64,000 bases of DNA, from the NCBI GenBank assembly GCA_944472135.2, contig OX235263.1, positions 10,957,517 through 11,021,516 of the forward strand. The letters run 5' to 3'. The number at the start of each line of letters is the position of its first letter. Within the stretch, counting starts at the first letter, position 1. This DNA is from Trichobilharzia regenti. Lineage: Eukaryota > Platyhelminthes > Trematoda > Strigeidida > Schistosomatidae. A program made the position numbers and the translations under genes. The notes under the pieces were generated by a model. It had not been told where the DNA came from, did no database searches, and saw nothing but the letters and a program-made list of their open reading frames with translations. Below, one piece after another: positions 1-9,564 of this stretch.

Positions 1-34
1 GTCTGTTTCTCCATGGCTCTGAATGATTCTCCAA
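1..34 (-). CDS. Possible further exon of the FHAD1-like gene, cut by the window edge
   Basis: On the minus strand an AG acceptor (complement of 35-36) is followed by an open frame, in the phase expected after the exon ending at 2057, reading LENHSEPWRNR up to the window edge. The polypyrimidine tract is weak. A competing reading exists on the plus strand, where AAT is followed by a GTAAGT donor at 40. Only 34 bases are visible, so this is a suggestion based on phase. Confidence 0.25.
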   Translation of the reverse strand, partial: MENHSEPWRNR

Positions 35-133
35 CTAATGTAAGTTATTGGTCTATCTCGAAATAATTATTAATTAATAAACAATGAATCTAGAATATAA
101 AAATCTATTAACATAATTGTCTTCGCAGTATAA

Positions 134-406
134 TTAGAACATAAAACAACTAGACCAGTCTTTTAATACAGAGTAACACTCCCCAGACTGTTTCGAGTTA
201 GCACCACACATCTGGGAAAGTCATTCCTTAAACAGGTCTTCTTTGCATCGCAAGAGAAGAAACTGTCCTATAACGACATAAGCCTCGTCATATCCTTTCA
301 CTTTGAGTCTTTCTTCAAGCTTTTCACCGATTCCTGGGAGTTCTTCTACAACCTTCTCAGAAATAGGCTCTAAAACAAAGCTTCTGTGCTTCTGAGATGC
401 AGACAT
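134..406 (-). pseudogene. Barrier-to-autointegration factor (BAF/BANF1) copy with in-frame TGA
   Basis: BAF is a small dimeric DNA- and LEM-domain-binding protein that bridges chromatin at the nuclear envelope. The minus-strand frame begins MSASQKHRSFVLEP at 406 and continues through PGIGEKL (helix-hairpin-helix), AYVVIGQFLLL and EDLFKE. All are recognisable BAF blocks. The next codon, at 221-223, is TGA where BAF has the Trp of its EWL motif. After it the same frame continues with CGANSKQS, another BAF signature, and ends with TAA at 134-136, for about 90 codons in all, the normal family length. There is no intron and no other frame break. An in-frame Met lies 13 codons upstream (445), but the BAF-like start is at 406. 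Either this is an intronless retrocopy hit by one nonsense change, or it is a truncated or read-through gene. I favour a recent pseudogene. The identity as BAF is strong; the loss of function is inferred. Confidence 0.85.
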
Positions 407-1285
407 CCTCAAACAATTCAAATCCTCATACGCGAAAATGGGCAATGAATAGAGAAAGGAGATGAAATAAACGGTTAGCTCACAACTCTAATTAGTTAAA
501 CGACCATTTAAATCAGATTATTAGTCAAACATTTAGTCCAAGTTAAAGTTTACTCTGTAGGAGACATCATCCATTATTCTACAAGGTATAAAGAAGAGCT
601 CTGCGACATCATACATAAACTATTGTATTTATCTGACGGATCAGAATCAACAGATTTCACACAACCTCGTTATTGGCTGGAATCTTTCGTCTGTCTCAGT
701 TACTGTTATTCTGAGTTTCACCGCAAAGCTCTGCAAAGAAAGTGAATTAGTTCCAGTTGCTTCACGTTATGAAACCGCAAATAAATGTAAGGAAGAGAAA
801 TCAAATGGAACCACAATAAATGGAAGTTACAAAAGAAGGAATAGTTCTATGTGGAACTAAGTTTTAGCTGTACTTACACTAATTGGTTAAATTTTCTCAA
901 AGGACATAGTTTCCAACAAATTAAAGATCTATAAGATTGTACAGCTTGAAAATAGACTTTCCTGCTAAATATTATGTTCCTGTTGTTAAGAGTAAATATG
1001 ATAGATTTTAAAGTATTTTTTAGATTTTCGCCTATTGGTAATTACTGATGATGAAACCAATCCCTGGTTTTGAAACAGTGATCTACAGACTACTAGCTCA
1101 GTAATCCACCAATTGAGCTGTATGACGCATCATCACACGGTATTCTCAGCAATGCAGTTCAAAAATCGTATTTTGACTACTACACAAAGCAAAACATCCA
1201 GGCTTTCCATTCTGCATATCATTAGGCGTACTTCCCTAAGTTGGGGTTTCGTAACCGCCTCACCACACCAGTGAGTGCATCAGTG
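407..1285. other. No gene recognised
   Basis: AT-rich sequence upstream of the BAF copy. I see no convincing exon, RNA gene or repeat in it. Around 1080-1140 a short stretch resembles a decayed tRNA-type SINE, too weak to call. Confidence 0.4.
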
Positions 1286-1289
1286 GTTC

Positions 1290-1740
1290 ACTGGCAGAAT
1301 GGTCACCAGTCAGGTACTTTTCACCAAAGGTAGGACTAGGCACAGAGCGCTAGTTACTAACTAGTGTCCAATCATAAAAAATATTCAATACAGTCCTACA
1401 AGAGGTCAATCGCTAGCCAGCCCGAATAGCTCAGTGGTAATGTCTCTAACTAAAGCACTGGGCCACTGGGGTTTAAATCTCAGAATGGATATGAGTTCCT
1501 TCAAGGTTGCATATACTCCTCACTGATGAGTGTCAGCTAGCACGAAACCCACGTCCGTGGCTTCCTGCCAATTGCCTTCTACCACCTAATATCAACAATT
1601 CAAAGTGCACCGTGATGGCAAGCCACCTAGTAGCATGGTGGCTACATTGCAAACTTGACTCACAGAATTGGGTCTGCACCAACGAAAAGACTGGACACAT
1701 TACGCTACTTACTGACTAGTGTCCAATCAAAAATACGCTT
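1290..1740 (+). repeat. tRNA-derived SINE with hammerhead-like motif, flanked by its own tail
   Basis: A tRNA-like head starts near 1421 (A-box-like AGCTCAGTGGTAATG, then a B-box-like GGGTTTAAATCTC). About 40 bases after the B box comes CTGATGAG, a short stem-loop (GTGT/GCAC) and CACGAAAC, which is the hammerhead core order. The 3' tail (about 1640-1735) ends ACTAGTGTCCAATCA, and the same tail sequence stands immediately upstream of the head (about 1335-1420). The locus is therefore more than one unit long, with a period of about 354 bases. Similar tail-head-tail loci lie at 4611-5000 and 5007-5360. Confidence 0.65.
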
Positions 1741-1859
1741 AAACTTCACCTAGTCTATTAGCTAATAGTAATCCTGGAGAAAAAAGGAAAGGTTGCTTGT
1801 GTGAGAGATTAGCAAACACATCCTGTGAAAATAAAACCACATCCACTGAAACCTAGAGG

Positions 1860-1990
1860 GCTTGAAGCCCTATGTTAGACAACAAATTGACATCATTTCT
1901 GGATTCGACCTTACTTTGGAGTAATAGTAGCATACTTCGGAAGAGTCCCAAGCTGGGACGAAACAGTCGTCCAGTACTATCAGATCTCTA
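1860..1990 (+). repeat. SINE tail with degraded hammerhead-like motif
   Basis: The segment GAGTCCCAAGCTGGGACGAAAC followed by AGTCGTCCAGTACT around 1936-1975 matches the second SINE subfamily seen at 10625-10860, 16233-16412 and 16556-16725. In those, the motif follows a tRNA-like head. The head is not recognisable here. Confidence 0.5.
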
Positions 1991-2056
1991 ATTCAAAAAC
2001 AAAAGGCAAATAAACAAAATACAAAAATTGAATCAAGGGTGTCAGTCAATGCATAC

Positions 2057-2491
2057 TTGAGCTTCTGTATAAATTGAAATGAATTTTTCCAATTCTTTTT
2101 CTAGTCCTTTATCTTTTTCTTTACGTTTAATCTTCTCCAGCGTATTCGCCTGTATTTCATGCTGTAGACGCTTATAATCATCAGCCAGGTATTGTACACG
2201 ATCTAGCAGTTGTTCATCATGACTGCCATCATGACAGGTATTATTTACATCTTGTACAATTAATGTCTTATCATCATTATCATCACCACCTGTACTGTGA
2301 ACTGATGAAGATACTGACGATTTTTCGGATGATGTTGAATACTGGACAATTGATTTTTGACTAGTGTTGGTTTGTTCTTTTGACTTGGATGTATCATCAG
2401 CTTTTATTGTTGCTATTTTGGTATCAATACAATGATCTGCAGATAGTACACCGAATACAATACGCATTATACGCGTACGTAATCGTTCACC
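2057..2491 (-). CDS. FHAD1-like gene, exon 9 (coiled-coil region)
   Basis: The exon has 145 codons, bounded on the minus strand by acceptor ATTAG (at 2492-2493) and a GTATGC donor (starting at 2056). Both boundaries are phase 0, matching exon 8. It begins GERLRTRIMR, passes through a Ser/Thr/Asp-rich linker, and ends in a charged coiled-coil stretch (YLADDYKRLQHEI, then KEKDKGLEKELEKF). If the donor is not used, the frame stops three codons later (TGA at 2042-2044), so this could also be the last exon. Its place in the gene rests on strand, phase and composition. Confidence 0.6.
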
Positions 2492-2639
2492 CTAATAAAA
2501 TGTTTTTTTTAAAAAAACCAAAAGAAAAAACAAACAGAATAAACCGGTGAGTAGTTCAACACAGGAATATAATCAAAGTGGTTCGTTCAAGTTATTTCAT
2601 ATTTTTCATCGATTGATTTAACTTTGATTGAAATGCCTG

Positions 2640-2820
2640 GTCACCTGTGACACGTCGGCTCTTAGTGAAGACGCTTCGAACCCAAGATGTACAGTTCTTC
2701 TTAATTAGGAGTCATCAGATGGATGTACTTACGTCGTTCGTGAGTGGTCGTGTTCCCACTGGGACGTGAACTCAGTAGCCGTTGTTGTAAATGCTGGACC
2801 ATGAGGGCTAACTAATGTCC
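2640..2820 (-). repeat. Degraded Sm-alpha-type SINE
   Basis: On the minus strand, the stretch TACATCCATCTGATGACTCC corresponds to the hammerhead-bearing part of the Sm-alpha-like copy at 8517-8690. The catalytic GAAA part is no longer intact. The head region (about 2750-2815) is too diverged for clear A and B boxes. Confidence 0.45.
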
Positions 2821-3310
2821 AGTAATTATAATTTGAACAAAGCAAGGACAACAATTGTACCAGAAGATAATATGAGCTCATCTTTTATTATTCCGAGGAT
2901 TCTTCTCAAATGGTTACAGCCTGAACGTTAAAAAATATGAATTACATTTAAGATATGAACATACTTTTCCACGATCACAAGGAGTAGTAATTGGTAGGAG
3001 GTAAAAGTAACATTAGTCCGGAATGATTTAACTGATTAGGAGTTATAAACACTGACTATTTATGCAATAATTAGACAATTAGGCTTGGAAACAATAAAAA
3101 CACGGTTGCTTATATATATATGTGTGTATAGAAACAAGGTTTAGTTAGAAACAGCATAACAAAATGTATATTGCGTAACTAAAGAAAGCATCTTATCTAA
3201 AGTATCTTATCTAATAGACAATAGAAACGAGGAAAGAAAAGAAACAAGGTAGGGTGAGTCATGTTTAGATGAGAGAGTAGAGTTATCTAAACATGAAAAA
3301 GGTAACTCAT
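2821..3310. other. Intron 9-side sequence, nothing recognised
   Basis: AT-rich sequence with a short (TA)n/TGTG stretch near 3111-3128 and purine-rich low-complexity DNA at 3225-3260. No exon or element is recognisable. Confidence 0.4.
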
Positions 3311-3780
3311 GAAAGTTGTATATTTTTTGTTATCACCAGGGCAGTGCAAGATTCCCCTCTGTCTCTTTCTGCGTACATAGATTTGGTTTAAGTCGTTTGA
3401 TGGCAATTTCTTCAGCAAAGCGTAGCAAGCTAAGTGGTTTCTTTTGCTTGTTGATTATATTTTGAACAACTTCAGGTTGACTTCTACAATATGACCAGTG
3501 TCCAATAGATGACGAACAATTGCACTGTTTAATGCTTGCGGACCTTTCAGTTTCAGGTTTTTCGGTATATGTTCACAAATGCGGACACTAACCCTTCTCT
3601 CTGTTCTTCCAATGTCGTATGTGCTTTGGTACGTATATGTAAATTGGTAGACACAGTTGGAGGTAACATGTGGTGGGTGTTTGTCCACTTCTGATTGTCT
3701 CAAACAACTAGCTGTGTTGATAAACACGGATAGGGATATTTTCTTTTCATGGCAGCGTTCAGTCTGCATCTTATTCTACT
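3311..3780 (-). mobile_element. Penelope-like element, GIY-YIG endonuclease remnant
   Basis: On the minus strand, the frame from about 3769 contains CVYQFTYTYQSTYDIGRTER followed by RICEHIPKNL and SAIVRHLLDTGH. This is the layout of the GIY-YIG endonuclease at the C terminus of Penelope-like retroelements, in which the second signature tyrosine-isoleucine-glycine is here DIG. After one frameshift near 3455 the usual C-terminal tail follows (AEEIAIKRLKPNLCTQKE, then LALPW). The reverse transcriptase is missing. It lies within an FHAD1-like intron and is presumably inactive. Confidence 0.75.
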
Positions 3781-3999
3781 AGCAGTATCATCACCTTTGA
3801 ATGCAAGCTGCAGGAAGATAGGCTTTTTCTCCACTGTGCTGCTTTTCAATTTTTTCAACATGACATCTCCCATACTATTGTATATTTAAATTTATATATA
3901 TATTATAATTTGTTATTAATTTATTTTGTATCTCTTATTTGATTGATTTATCCTTGATGTCTAAAACGATAGGTGGTAGATTTAAGTGTCAATAAGAAC

Positions 4000-4085
4000 A
4001 CCACTACTCTCCGAGGATGTAGGTCCACCCAGATAACTAGCCCTATATAGGACGAAGTTCGCATTCTAGATTCCATTGCTAGTCA
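4000..4085 (+). repeat. Degraded Sm-alpha hammerhead-region fragment
   Basis: The run CTAGCCCTATATAGGACGAA, then GTTCGCATTCTAGATTCCA, corresponds to stem II and the segment after GAAA in the Sm-alpha-type copies at 14366-14430. Core bases are lost, so cleavage is not expected. Confidence 0.5.
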
Positions 4086-4239
4086 ATATTATTAGAATAA
4101 ATTCGAAACAGTTTTTTTTCCTTTCAAAGTGATATTACTGTGATAATAGTAGGTTCAGGGTATAAATATAAACTTCAGGTGAACATACAGAAGATGGAAG
4201 GGTGGTGCAGATAACCATCCAGCCAACATCAACAACAAC

Positions 4240-4610
4240 AACCAGCACTGATCACCGTCAACAAGGGGGGAATTGAAAGAGGTTGCTTCCTTCACTTATC
4301 TAGGAAGCATCGTTTCAATTAAAAGCGACAGCATAGGTGAGGATATCAAAACCTGAATCAGAAAGGCAAAACACACCATCATCAATCTGAAATCAGTTTA
4401 TAAATCATCTCCACCTCGGCATAAAGAATAGAATTCGGATTTTCAAAATTAATATGAATGTACTGAGTTCTACTAATACGAAGCCGAATCTTTTCAACAG
4501 ACTACTGCAGAATTTTATTGGAAGATGCCTTCGCTGTCTCCATATTGAAGATTGAATGGCCAGAAAAATTAGGCAACAAGAAACTGTGGGAAAGAACCAA
4601 CCAACAACTC
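4240..4610 (+). mobile_element. RTE (SR2-like) non-LTR 3' fragment, degraded
   Basis: Several frames together preserve the conserved C-terminal stretch of RTE-type ORF2: YLGS (near 4300), then AKHTIINLKSVYKS, then RLLQNFIGRCL, then RWPEKLGNKKLW. The same blocks occur better preserved at 7862-8447. Multiple frameshifts and stops make it a fossil. Confidence 0.6.
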
Positions 4611-5000
4611 ATAATGAATTATTGGTGTAAGATGATTGGAGGCAATCGTCAGGAACCTCTGCTTGGCCTAGGTTTTGTGCTAGTTGGAACTCACCAATCA
4701 TTCAGCAAGGCGTATCTACAATCTTGAAGGAACTCATGTCCCTCCTGAGATTCGAACTGGCGTCGCCCAGTGCTGCAATCGGAGGCATTCCCACTGAGCT
4801 ATTCGGTTTCACGACTGATCTCGTGTAGGACTGTAGTGGATACTTTGATTGGACACTTGTAATTGACTAGAATGATGTGCCTAGTCCTTTCTTTGGCGGG
4901 GACTGAAATCTGTCAGTCAGGTTTCGCAATGTGGCCACCATTCTAGGTAGCTCACCCCCACAGTGCACACTGATTTGATGATATTTGGTGTTTGAAATGG
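4611..5000 (-). repeat. tRNA-derived SINE, tail-head-tail arrangement, minus strand
   Basis: On the minus strand, a tRNA-like head (AATAGCTCAGTGGGAATG, then GTTCGAATCTCAGGAGGG, about 4825-4740) is followed by a degenerate hammerhead segment ending at AGCACAAAACC. It is preceded by the family's tail (4840-5000). The sequence is closely related to the neighbouring plus-strand copy, so the two form an inverted pair of about 350-base units. Confidence 0.65.
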
Positions 5001-5006
5001 AGGCCA

Positions 5007-5360
5007 CATTGTAAACCTAACTCAAAGAATTCAGTCTACACCAAAGAAAAGACTAGGCAAATCATACTAGTTAGCTACTAGTACCCAATCAAAGTATCCA
5101 ATACAGTCCTACAGGAGGCCAGCCACGAGCCGGAGTAGCTCAGTGGTAACATCCCTGACTAAAGCACTGGATGACACGGGTTCGAATCTCAGAAGGGACA
5201 TGATATCCTTCGAGGTTGCAGATATACCTTGTTGATGAGTGCCATCTAGCACGAAACCTAGGACCGAGGCTTCCTACCGATTACAACCAATCATCTTATA
5301 CCAATAATTCACAGCGCACCGTGATAGCGAGCTACCTAGCATAGTGGCCACATTAGAAGC
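5007..5360 (+). repeat. tRNA-derived SINE with hammerhead-like motif, plus strand
   Basis: The family tail (5007-5130, containing CAATCAAAGTATCCAATACA) runs directly into a tRNA-like head (GAGTAGCTCAGTGGTAACAT, then GGGTTCGAATCTC, 5133-5200). After that comes TTGATGAG, a short stem-loop and GCACGAAACC. The first core base of the hammerhead (C3) is T here, which should abolish cleavage. A second tail runs to about 5360. Confidence 0.65.
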
Positions 5361-5389
5361 TTGAATGATAGAATTCAGAACAAAGACTA

Positions 5390-5619
5390 ACTCAACAACC
5401 AATCACAGAAGACTTAGCGTGGACGGAAATGTCTAAGATACGGCAACAAAGAGATGACAGCATAACCTTCAGCGTGGAAAACAACCAATCAGAAGACGTT
5501 ACCTCTTTACTAACAACAACGCTAATAATAATTACATTAAATTCTATAAATGTCTGTTGATTTTCTCAATAAACGATCTGTTGCCTGGCCCTTGTCTTCT
5601 GTCATTACACGGCTACTTT
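5390..5619 (+). repeat. Diverged solo LTR (3' part) related to the gypsy element at 40033
   Basis: Shares with the 40033-40370 LTR the order CAACCAATCACAG, a second CAACCAATCAGAAG, TATAAATG, TTGATTTTCTCAATAAACGA and a CTTGTCTTCTGTCATTACA end. The first third of the LTR is not recognisable, and no internal sequence is attached. Confidence 0.7.
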
Positions 5620-5895
5620 TCTTGTTACACCCCATTGATTTGCTAGCTTCCAAGCCTAAGCGCCAAGGGTTCGAACTCAGATCCAACTACAGTATTATCA
5701 CTAATCTTCACACACACACATTAGGTGTGACTCAGTGTCAAGTGGTTACTGATTAACACTTCCATTTTAACTACTATCTTCAAATATCAACAATAATTTT
5801 CAATATAAGCTGTTATCTTTCAAACCAAAAACAAAAATTAGTTATAAAACTTCAATTTCACGGACCTTACGATAAGACCGATGTTGGTTTTGAAC

Positions 5896-6171
5896 CACTA
5901 GTTACAAAATATCAGATGTCTAAATGGGAAAATGTACACGAAAACGTGTACATAGTTAGTTCACTGACAGAACATCTGGTCAATTCAGGATATTCAGTGC
6001 CATTCGAAAAATCCTTCAAAATAATACACAAGATTCGATCAAACCTATCAAAAGGGTTGAAATTAAGACATATGGGCATAGCTGAGGCACTAGCCATCCA
6101 AAAGCTCAAACTCATGCTATGTATCCAAAAGAAATACGTTCAACCCTTGTCCCTGTCATGGACATCATGAA
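5896..6171 (+). mobile_element. Penelope-like element C-terminal remnant
   Basis: The frame at 5916-6170 ends with IAEALAIQKLKLMLCIQKKY, then VQPLSLSW. This is the tail typical of Penelope-like proteins after the GIY-YIG domain, and it parallels the tail of the copy at 3311-3780. The upstream part, with HLVNSGYSV, fits the end of the endonuclease domain. The catalytic motifs are not present. Confidence 0.55.
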
Positions 6172-6734
6172 TAGGTAATTCTTCTAATAGTGACTATCCC
6201 ATTGACTTTCTTATCCAAACTTCCTGCTTATTTATGTTATTTTTCAGCTTTTCTTAATCCCTATTTAAACTACCATATTTTCATATCTGAACTTTCTGTT
6301 TATTTTTCTTATTTCTACATATTTAATCTCTGATTGCATAAACAATTATTCGTCACATGAGTTATGCTCCCACAAGATTTTTTATCCAAACATCTTGTCT
6401 GTTGTTGTTATTTTTTACATTTCTAACCCCCAATTGCACAATATATATCAATCTTCTCAGTAATTATGATGCTACTTTGTTAGAGTGTTACCCACCCCAC
6501 CCCCTGATTATTGTGACATTTTAATTCCTAATTGTAATTTTATTAATTCAACCCTTGACCAGAAATTATTCTGGATTATCCTCATCCATTTATTATAAAT
6601 TCACGAATGTACAGCCTACTTGATAGTTACTTCGTCGAAAAGAAAATTTTCTTCTCCGTAACTATCTTTTTTTATTATTCCAAATAAGATAGGCAAGAAG
6701 GCACTCTGTCATGCAGTGAATCAACCAAACACCT
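6172..6734. other. No gene or clear repeat recognised
   Basis: T-rich intronic sequence with imperfect internal similarity (CATTTCTAATCCC-like and TTTATGTTATTTTT-like phrases at about 6230-6260, 6300-6330 and 6400-6430). It may be old local duplication. No coding signal. Confidence 0.35.
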
Positions 6735-7025
6735 ATCAATCAACAAATAGGCAAAAGGAATTGAAGATGCATTGGATATACACTGAGGAAACCGTTGAGT
6801 GACATCACGCTCCAGGCCATCGCTCAAGGTACACTAGAATGAGAAGCGACCAGCTGGATATAGGTCCAGCAGTGACATGGAGGAGATCTTGTAGGAGAAA
6901 ACAATGAAAGTTTATGGGCAGTCATGAAGCCAGCTAAGAAAGACCATCACAAAGAACAGAGTGAAATAGAGATTTTGCTGTTGTGTTCCATTCAGAACTC
7001 GTGGTAATAATAATAATAATAATAA
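6735..7025 (+). mobile_element. RTE (SR2-like) 3' end with (AAT)n tail
   Basis: Contains the nucleotide block corresponding to WRWIGHTLRKPSS (ATTGGATATACACTGAGGAA) and downstream elements, ending at GTTCCATTCAGAACTCGTGG and (TAA)n at about 7004-7025. The layout matches 7862-8466. The reading frame is destroyed. Confidence 0.6.
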
Positions 7026-7145
7026 TCAGTAATATTTCAGAATCATAATGTGGCGAGACCTGTCTGCAAGCCGAAATTGTATACAACAATTTACATCAAT
7101 GTTTACGTCCCAAATTGGGTTAATGAGAAAAAACAAGAACAAAAC

Positions 7146-7399
7146 TTAACCTTGGCGAACTCAACAACCAATCACAGCAGATTTAGCTTGCGTAAATACG
7201 AATCACAGATATATGGCTTAACTTTCTAAGAAACAGTCACAAGCAGTACAGGATAATCTTCAAAAGGGAAAAGACCTAATCAGAAGACTCTGCTTCTCTG
7301 CTAACAAATAATAATAATAATGTACATGAAAATCTATAAATATCTGTTGATTTTCTCAATAAACGATCTGTTTCCTTGCCCTTGTCTTCTATCGTTACA
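7146..7399 (+). repeat. Diverged solo LTR fragment of the gypsy family
   Basis: Contains CAACAACCAATCACAGCA, a TATAAATATC box, TTGATTTTCTCAATAAACGA and the terminal CTTGTCTTCTATCGTTACA in the same order as the LTR at 40033-40370. No partner LTR or internal region adjoins. Confidence 0.65.
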
Positions 7400-7625
7400 A
7401 TGATATCTAACTTAAAAAAAGAGCAAAGGTAAGAAGTTTAATGAAAAGTCACTTTTTGGCGTTTCACTTCGACAGCTGCAAAGTACACTCGCTAGGTGCC
7501 TTTCCTACAAGTTTAACTATCACTTATTTCTTCAACCTTTTTAAGGGTAATTCTGTCATTAAATCATAGAAGACATCTCCCATTATTACATAGAGATAGA
7601 TAATAAATGTGTTTTTTTAACTCAC

Positions 7626-7838
7626 CTGACTAACAGCTTCATGTTTATCCAGTGAATTGATTCGATTTGTTCTTTCCAGCTCAGTCAGCTTTATTTGTGT
7701 TTCTTCTAACTCTTTACGTAGTCTGCTTTCGCTGGTTGACTTGCTTTCAGCCTCATGATTGAGTCTGTCATAATCTGATTTCAATTTTTGTAATTCATCT
7801 TGTAAAGAATGACAACGTAATTCAACAGTTTTGTATTT
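7626..7838 (-). CDS. FHAD1-like gene, exon 8 (coiled coil)
   Basis: The exon has 71 codons. The acceptor is a polypyrimidine tract made of TTC repeats ending TTACAG (at 7839-7841), and the donor is CAG followed by GTGAG (starting at 7625). Both ends are phase 0. The peptide is a clear coiled coil: KYKTVELRCHSLQDELQKL, then SRLRKELEETQIKLTELER. An RTE fragment begins only about 20 bases upstream of the acceptor, so the repeat abuts the polypyrimidine tract. Confidence 0.8.
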
Positions 7839-7861
7839 CTGTAAGATAAGAAGAAGAAGAC

Positions 7862-8484
7862 GTCTCAACTACAGGCGGAACTGACGAGGACATCAAAGCC
7901 AGAATCGGAAAAGCAAGAAAAGCTTTCATTACTCTCAAATCTGTGTGCAGGAGGTCAACAGCACTCAGCATCAAAAATAAGATCCGGATTTTCAACTCCA
8001 ATGTGAAGTTGGTGCTACTATACGGATCAGAGACTTGGCGAGTCATAAAGAGCATCTCAAACAAACTTCAAACCTTCATTAACAGCTGTCTCCGCTCAAT
8101 ACTCAAGATCAGATGGCCGGCTAGAAAAGATCAGCAATAGAGATCTCTGACAATGAGCGAACCAATCAGGAACCGATTGTGAAACAAATAGGCAGAAAGA
8201 AATGGAGATGGATTGGCCATACGCTGAGGAAACCATCAAGTGACATCACTAGACAAGCCCTCGAGTGGAACCCGAAAGGGAGGCGGCGAGTTAGTAGTCA
8301 GTGCAAGGGTTACTTGGAGGAGGTCATGCGAGGAGGAGATGAAAGCATGTGGACAGACCTGGAGCAGGGTGAAAATGTTGTCAGAAAACCGAAGGCAATG
8401 GAGGTGCGCAGCTGAAGCCCTATGTTCCTCTAGGAACTAAAGGATACAATAATAATAATAATAATAAAGAAGAAGAAGAAGAAA
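7862..8484 (+). mobile_element. RTE (SR2-like) non-LTR element, 3' portion
   Basis: The frame from 7865 reads GGTDEDIKARIGKARKAF, KIRIFNSNVKLVLLYGSETW and NSCLRSILKIRWPARK. After a frameshift it reads RKKWRWIGHTLRK, and it ends with RRQWRCAAEALCSS. These are the C-terminal blocks of RTE-clade reverse-transcriptase proteins. It ends in (AAT)n and (AGA)n repeats at 8447-8484. It is 5'-truncated with several stops, and is among the best preserved of the RTE copies in this intron cluster. Confidence 0.8.
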
Positions 8485-8516
8485 ATATTCTGTGATTTCA
8501 ATTGATGGATGGTGAC

Positions 8517-8690
8517 TAGCAGTGGAATCCAGCTTGATGCGCATTTCGTCCTATTTGAGAGTCATCAGCTAGATGTGCCTGCATTTCTCAGTGAGTGATG
8601 ATGTTCCCATTGAGGCTCGAACCCACTACCCATAGGTTCAAACGCCAAAGCGTTATCCACTAGACCACTTGAGCCACGAAAGGCCACCTC
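8517..8690 (-). repeat. Sm-alpha-type SINE with hammerhead ribozyme motif
   Basis: Minus strand: a tRNA-like head with A box (AGTGGTCTAGTGGATAACG) and B box (GGTTCGAGCC) lies at about 8675-8610. It is followed by CTGATGA (8568-8562), a short stem-loop with AAATAGGA, CGAAATGCGCAT (GAAA complement at 8544-8547) and GGATTCCACTGC. This is the arrangement of the schistosome Sm-alpha hammerhead SINE. Compared with the copy at 14366 the 5' half of stem II is altered (ACTCTC instead of AGTCCC), which weakens the pairing. Confidence 0.75.
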
Positions 8691-8740
8691 TTGTGCAACG
8701 CGTCATATTAATTATTTAACTGAGTTTTTGATTTTCTTGT

Positions 8741-8830
8741 CGACTGACTGGACTGAAGTGCTCGGTCTCAGGTTGACATGTCGGCTTCTTATGCAGATGC
8801 TTCGATGATGTCTGGACATTTAATTACTGC
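8741..8830 (+). repeat. Short interspersed repeat also present at 14205-14290
   Basis: The phrase GCTCGGTCTCAGGTTGACA, then TCGGCTTCTT and AGATGCTTCGA, occurs here and at 14220-14265, each time near an Sm-alpha-type SINE. A weaker match lies near 2640-2680. It probably belongs to the flanking part of the same repeat family. Confidence 0.5.
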
Positions 8831-8884
8831 TTCATTAAATGCCCAGACATCGCCGAAGCATGGTTTCAGCCACCGGCACACGGT

Positions 8885-9450
8885 ACAGGTGAAGATTTCA
8901 AAGCCAGTCAGGATCGGAGATGCAAAAATACGCCTTCATAAACCTGAAACCAGTTTGGAACTCTTCTGCACTCCGCCTCAGTCGGTATAAAGAACAAGAT
9001 TTGTATTTTCAACACAAATGTGAAATTTGTCCTTCTACACAAGTCAGAAACTTGACAAACGCTTCATCAAAATAATTTCCAACAAGTTATAGACTTTTAT
9101 TAACAGCTGCCCACTTCTCTGACTCCATAATGAATATCAACTGGGGCCAGGAAGAATTAGCAACAAGAAATTCTGGCTGGCTGGGCGTATATTGAGGAAG
9201 CAGTCGAATGACATCTCGCGCAGTGGAGGCCATTGACCGAGTGGAATCCAAATAGAAAGCGAGGAGTGGGTTGTTGGTGATAATGGCGACATGGAGTAAT
9301 TCATGCTTGGAGAAGATGAGAGATTATGTTCATTTGTAGAACCAGCTGAAGAGGACAACAGAAAATAGAACAAAGTGGAGATGTGTTGTTAAAGCCAGTC
9401 CTCTGTTCCATTCGGAATCCAAGGGAACAATAATAACAAACAATAAAATT
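8885..9450 (+). mobile_element. RTE (SR2-like) 3' fragment, strongly degraded
   Basis: Recognisable RTE C-terminal nucleotide blocks in order: AAGCCAGTCAGGATCGGAGA (KARIG), ATTTTCAACACAAATGTGAA (FNTNVK), then CATTGACCGAGTGGAATCC, and the terminal TGTTCCATTCGGAATCCAAG with an AATAATAA tail. No long frame survives. Confidence 0.6.
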
Positions 9451-9564
9451 TAAGTAGAATTTCACTATCTGACAGTCGATTTAAAGAAAATAAAATCAGA
9501 ACGAATTTTCTCTTGTTTACTTTGTAACAGCTAAAAAAAGATAATGACCCTGTTTTATTATTTC

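Noticed and set aside
1..40. Plus-strand exon ending at a GTAAGT donor at 40
   Set aside because: Only nine codons are visible and nothing downstream on the plus strand continues it; the minus-strand reading fits the FHAD1-like gene better, though weakly.
221..223. Selenocysteine or reassigned TGA in the BAF copy
   Set aside because: The position is a Trp in the family, no SECIS-like hairpin was evident nearby, and flatworm nuclear genes use the standard code; a nonsense change is simpler.
1421..1475. Possible tRNA genes (also at 5133-5200, 16556-16620, 27177-27240)
   Set aside because: They have A- and B-box-like motifs but do not fold as complete cloverleaves by eye, and each is followed by a repeated SINE body.
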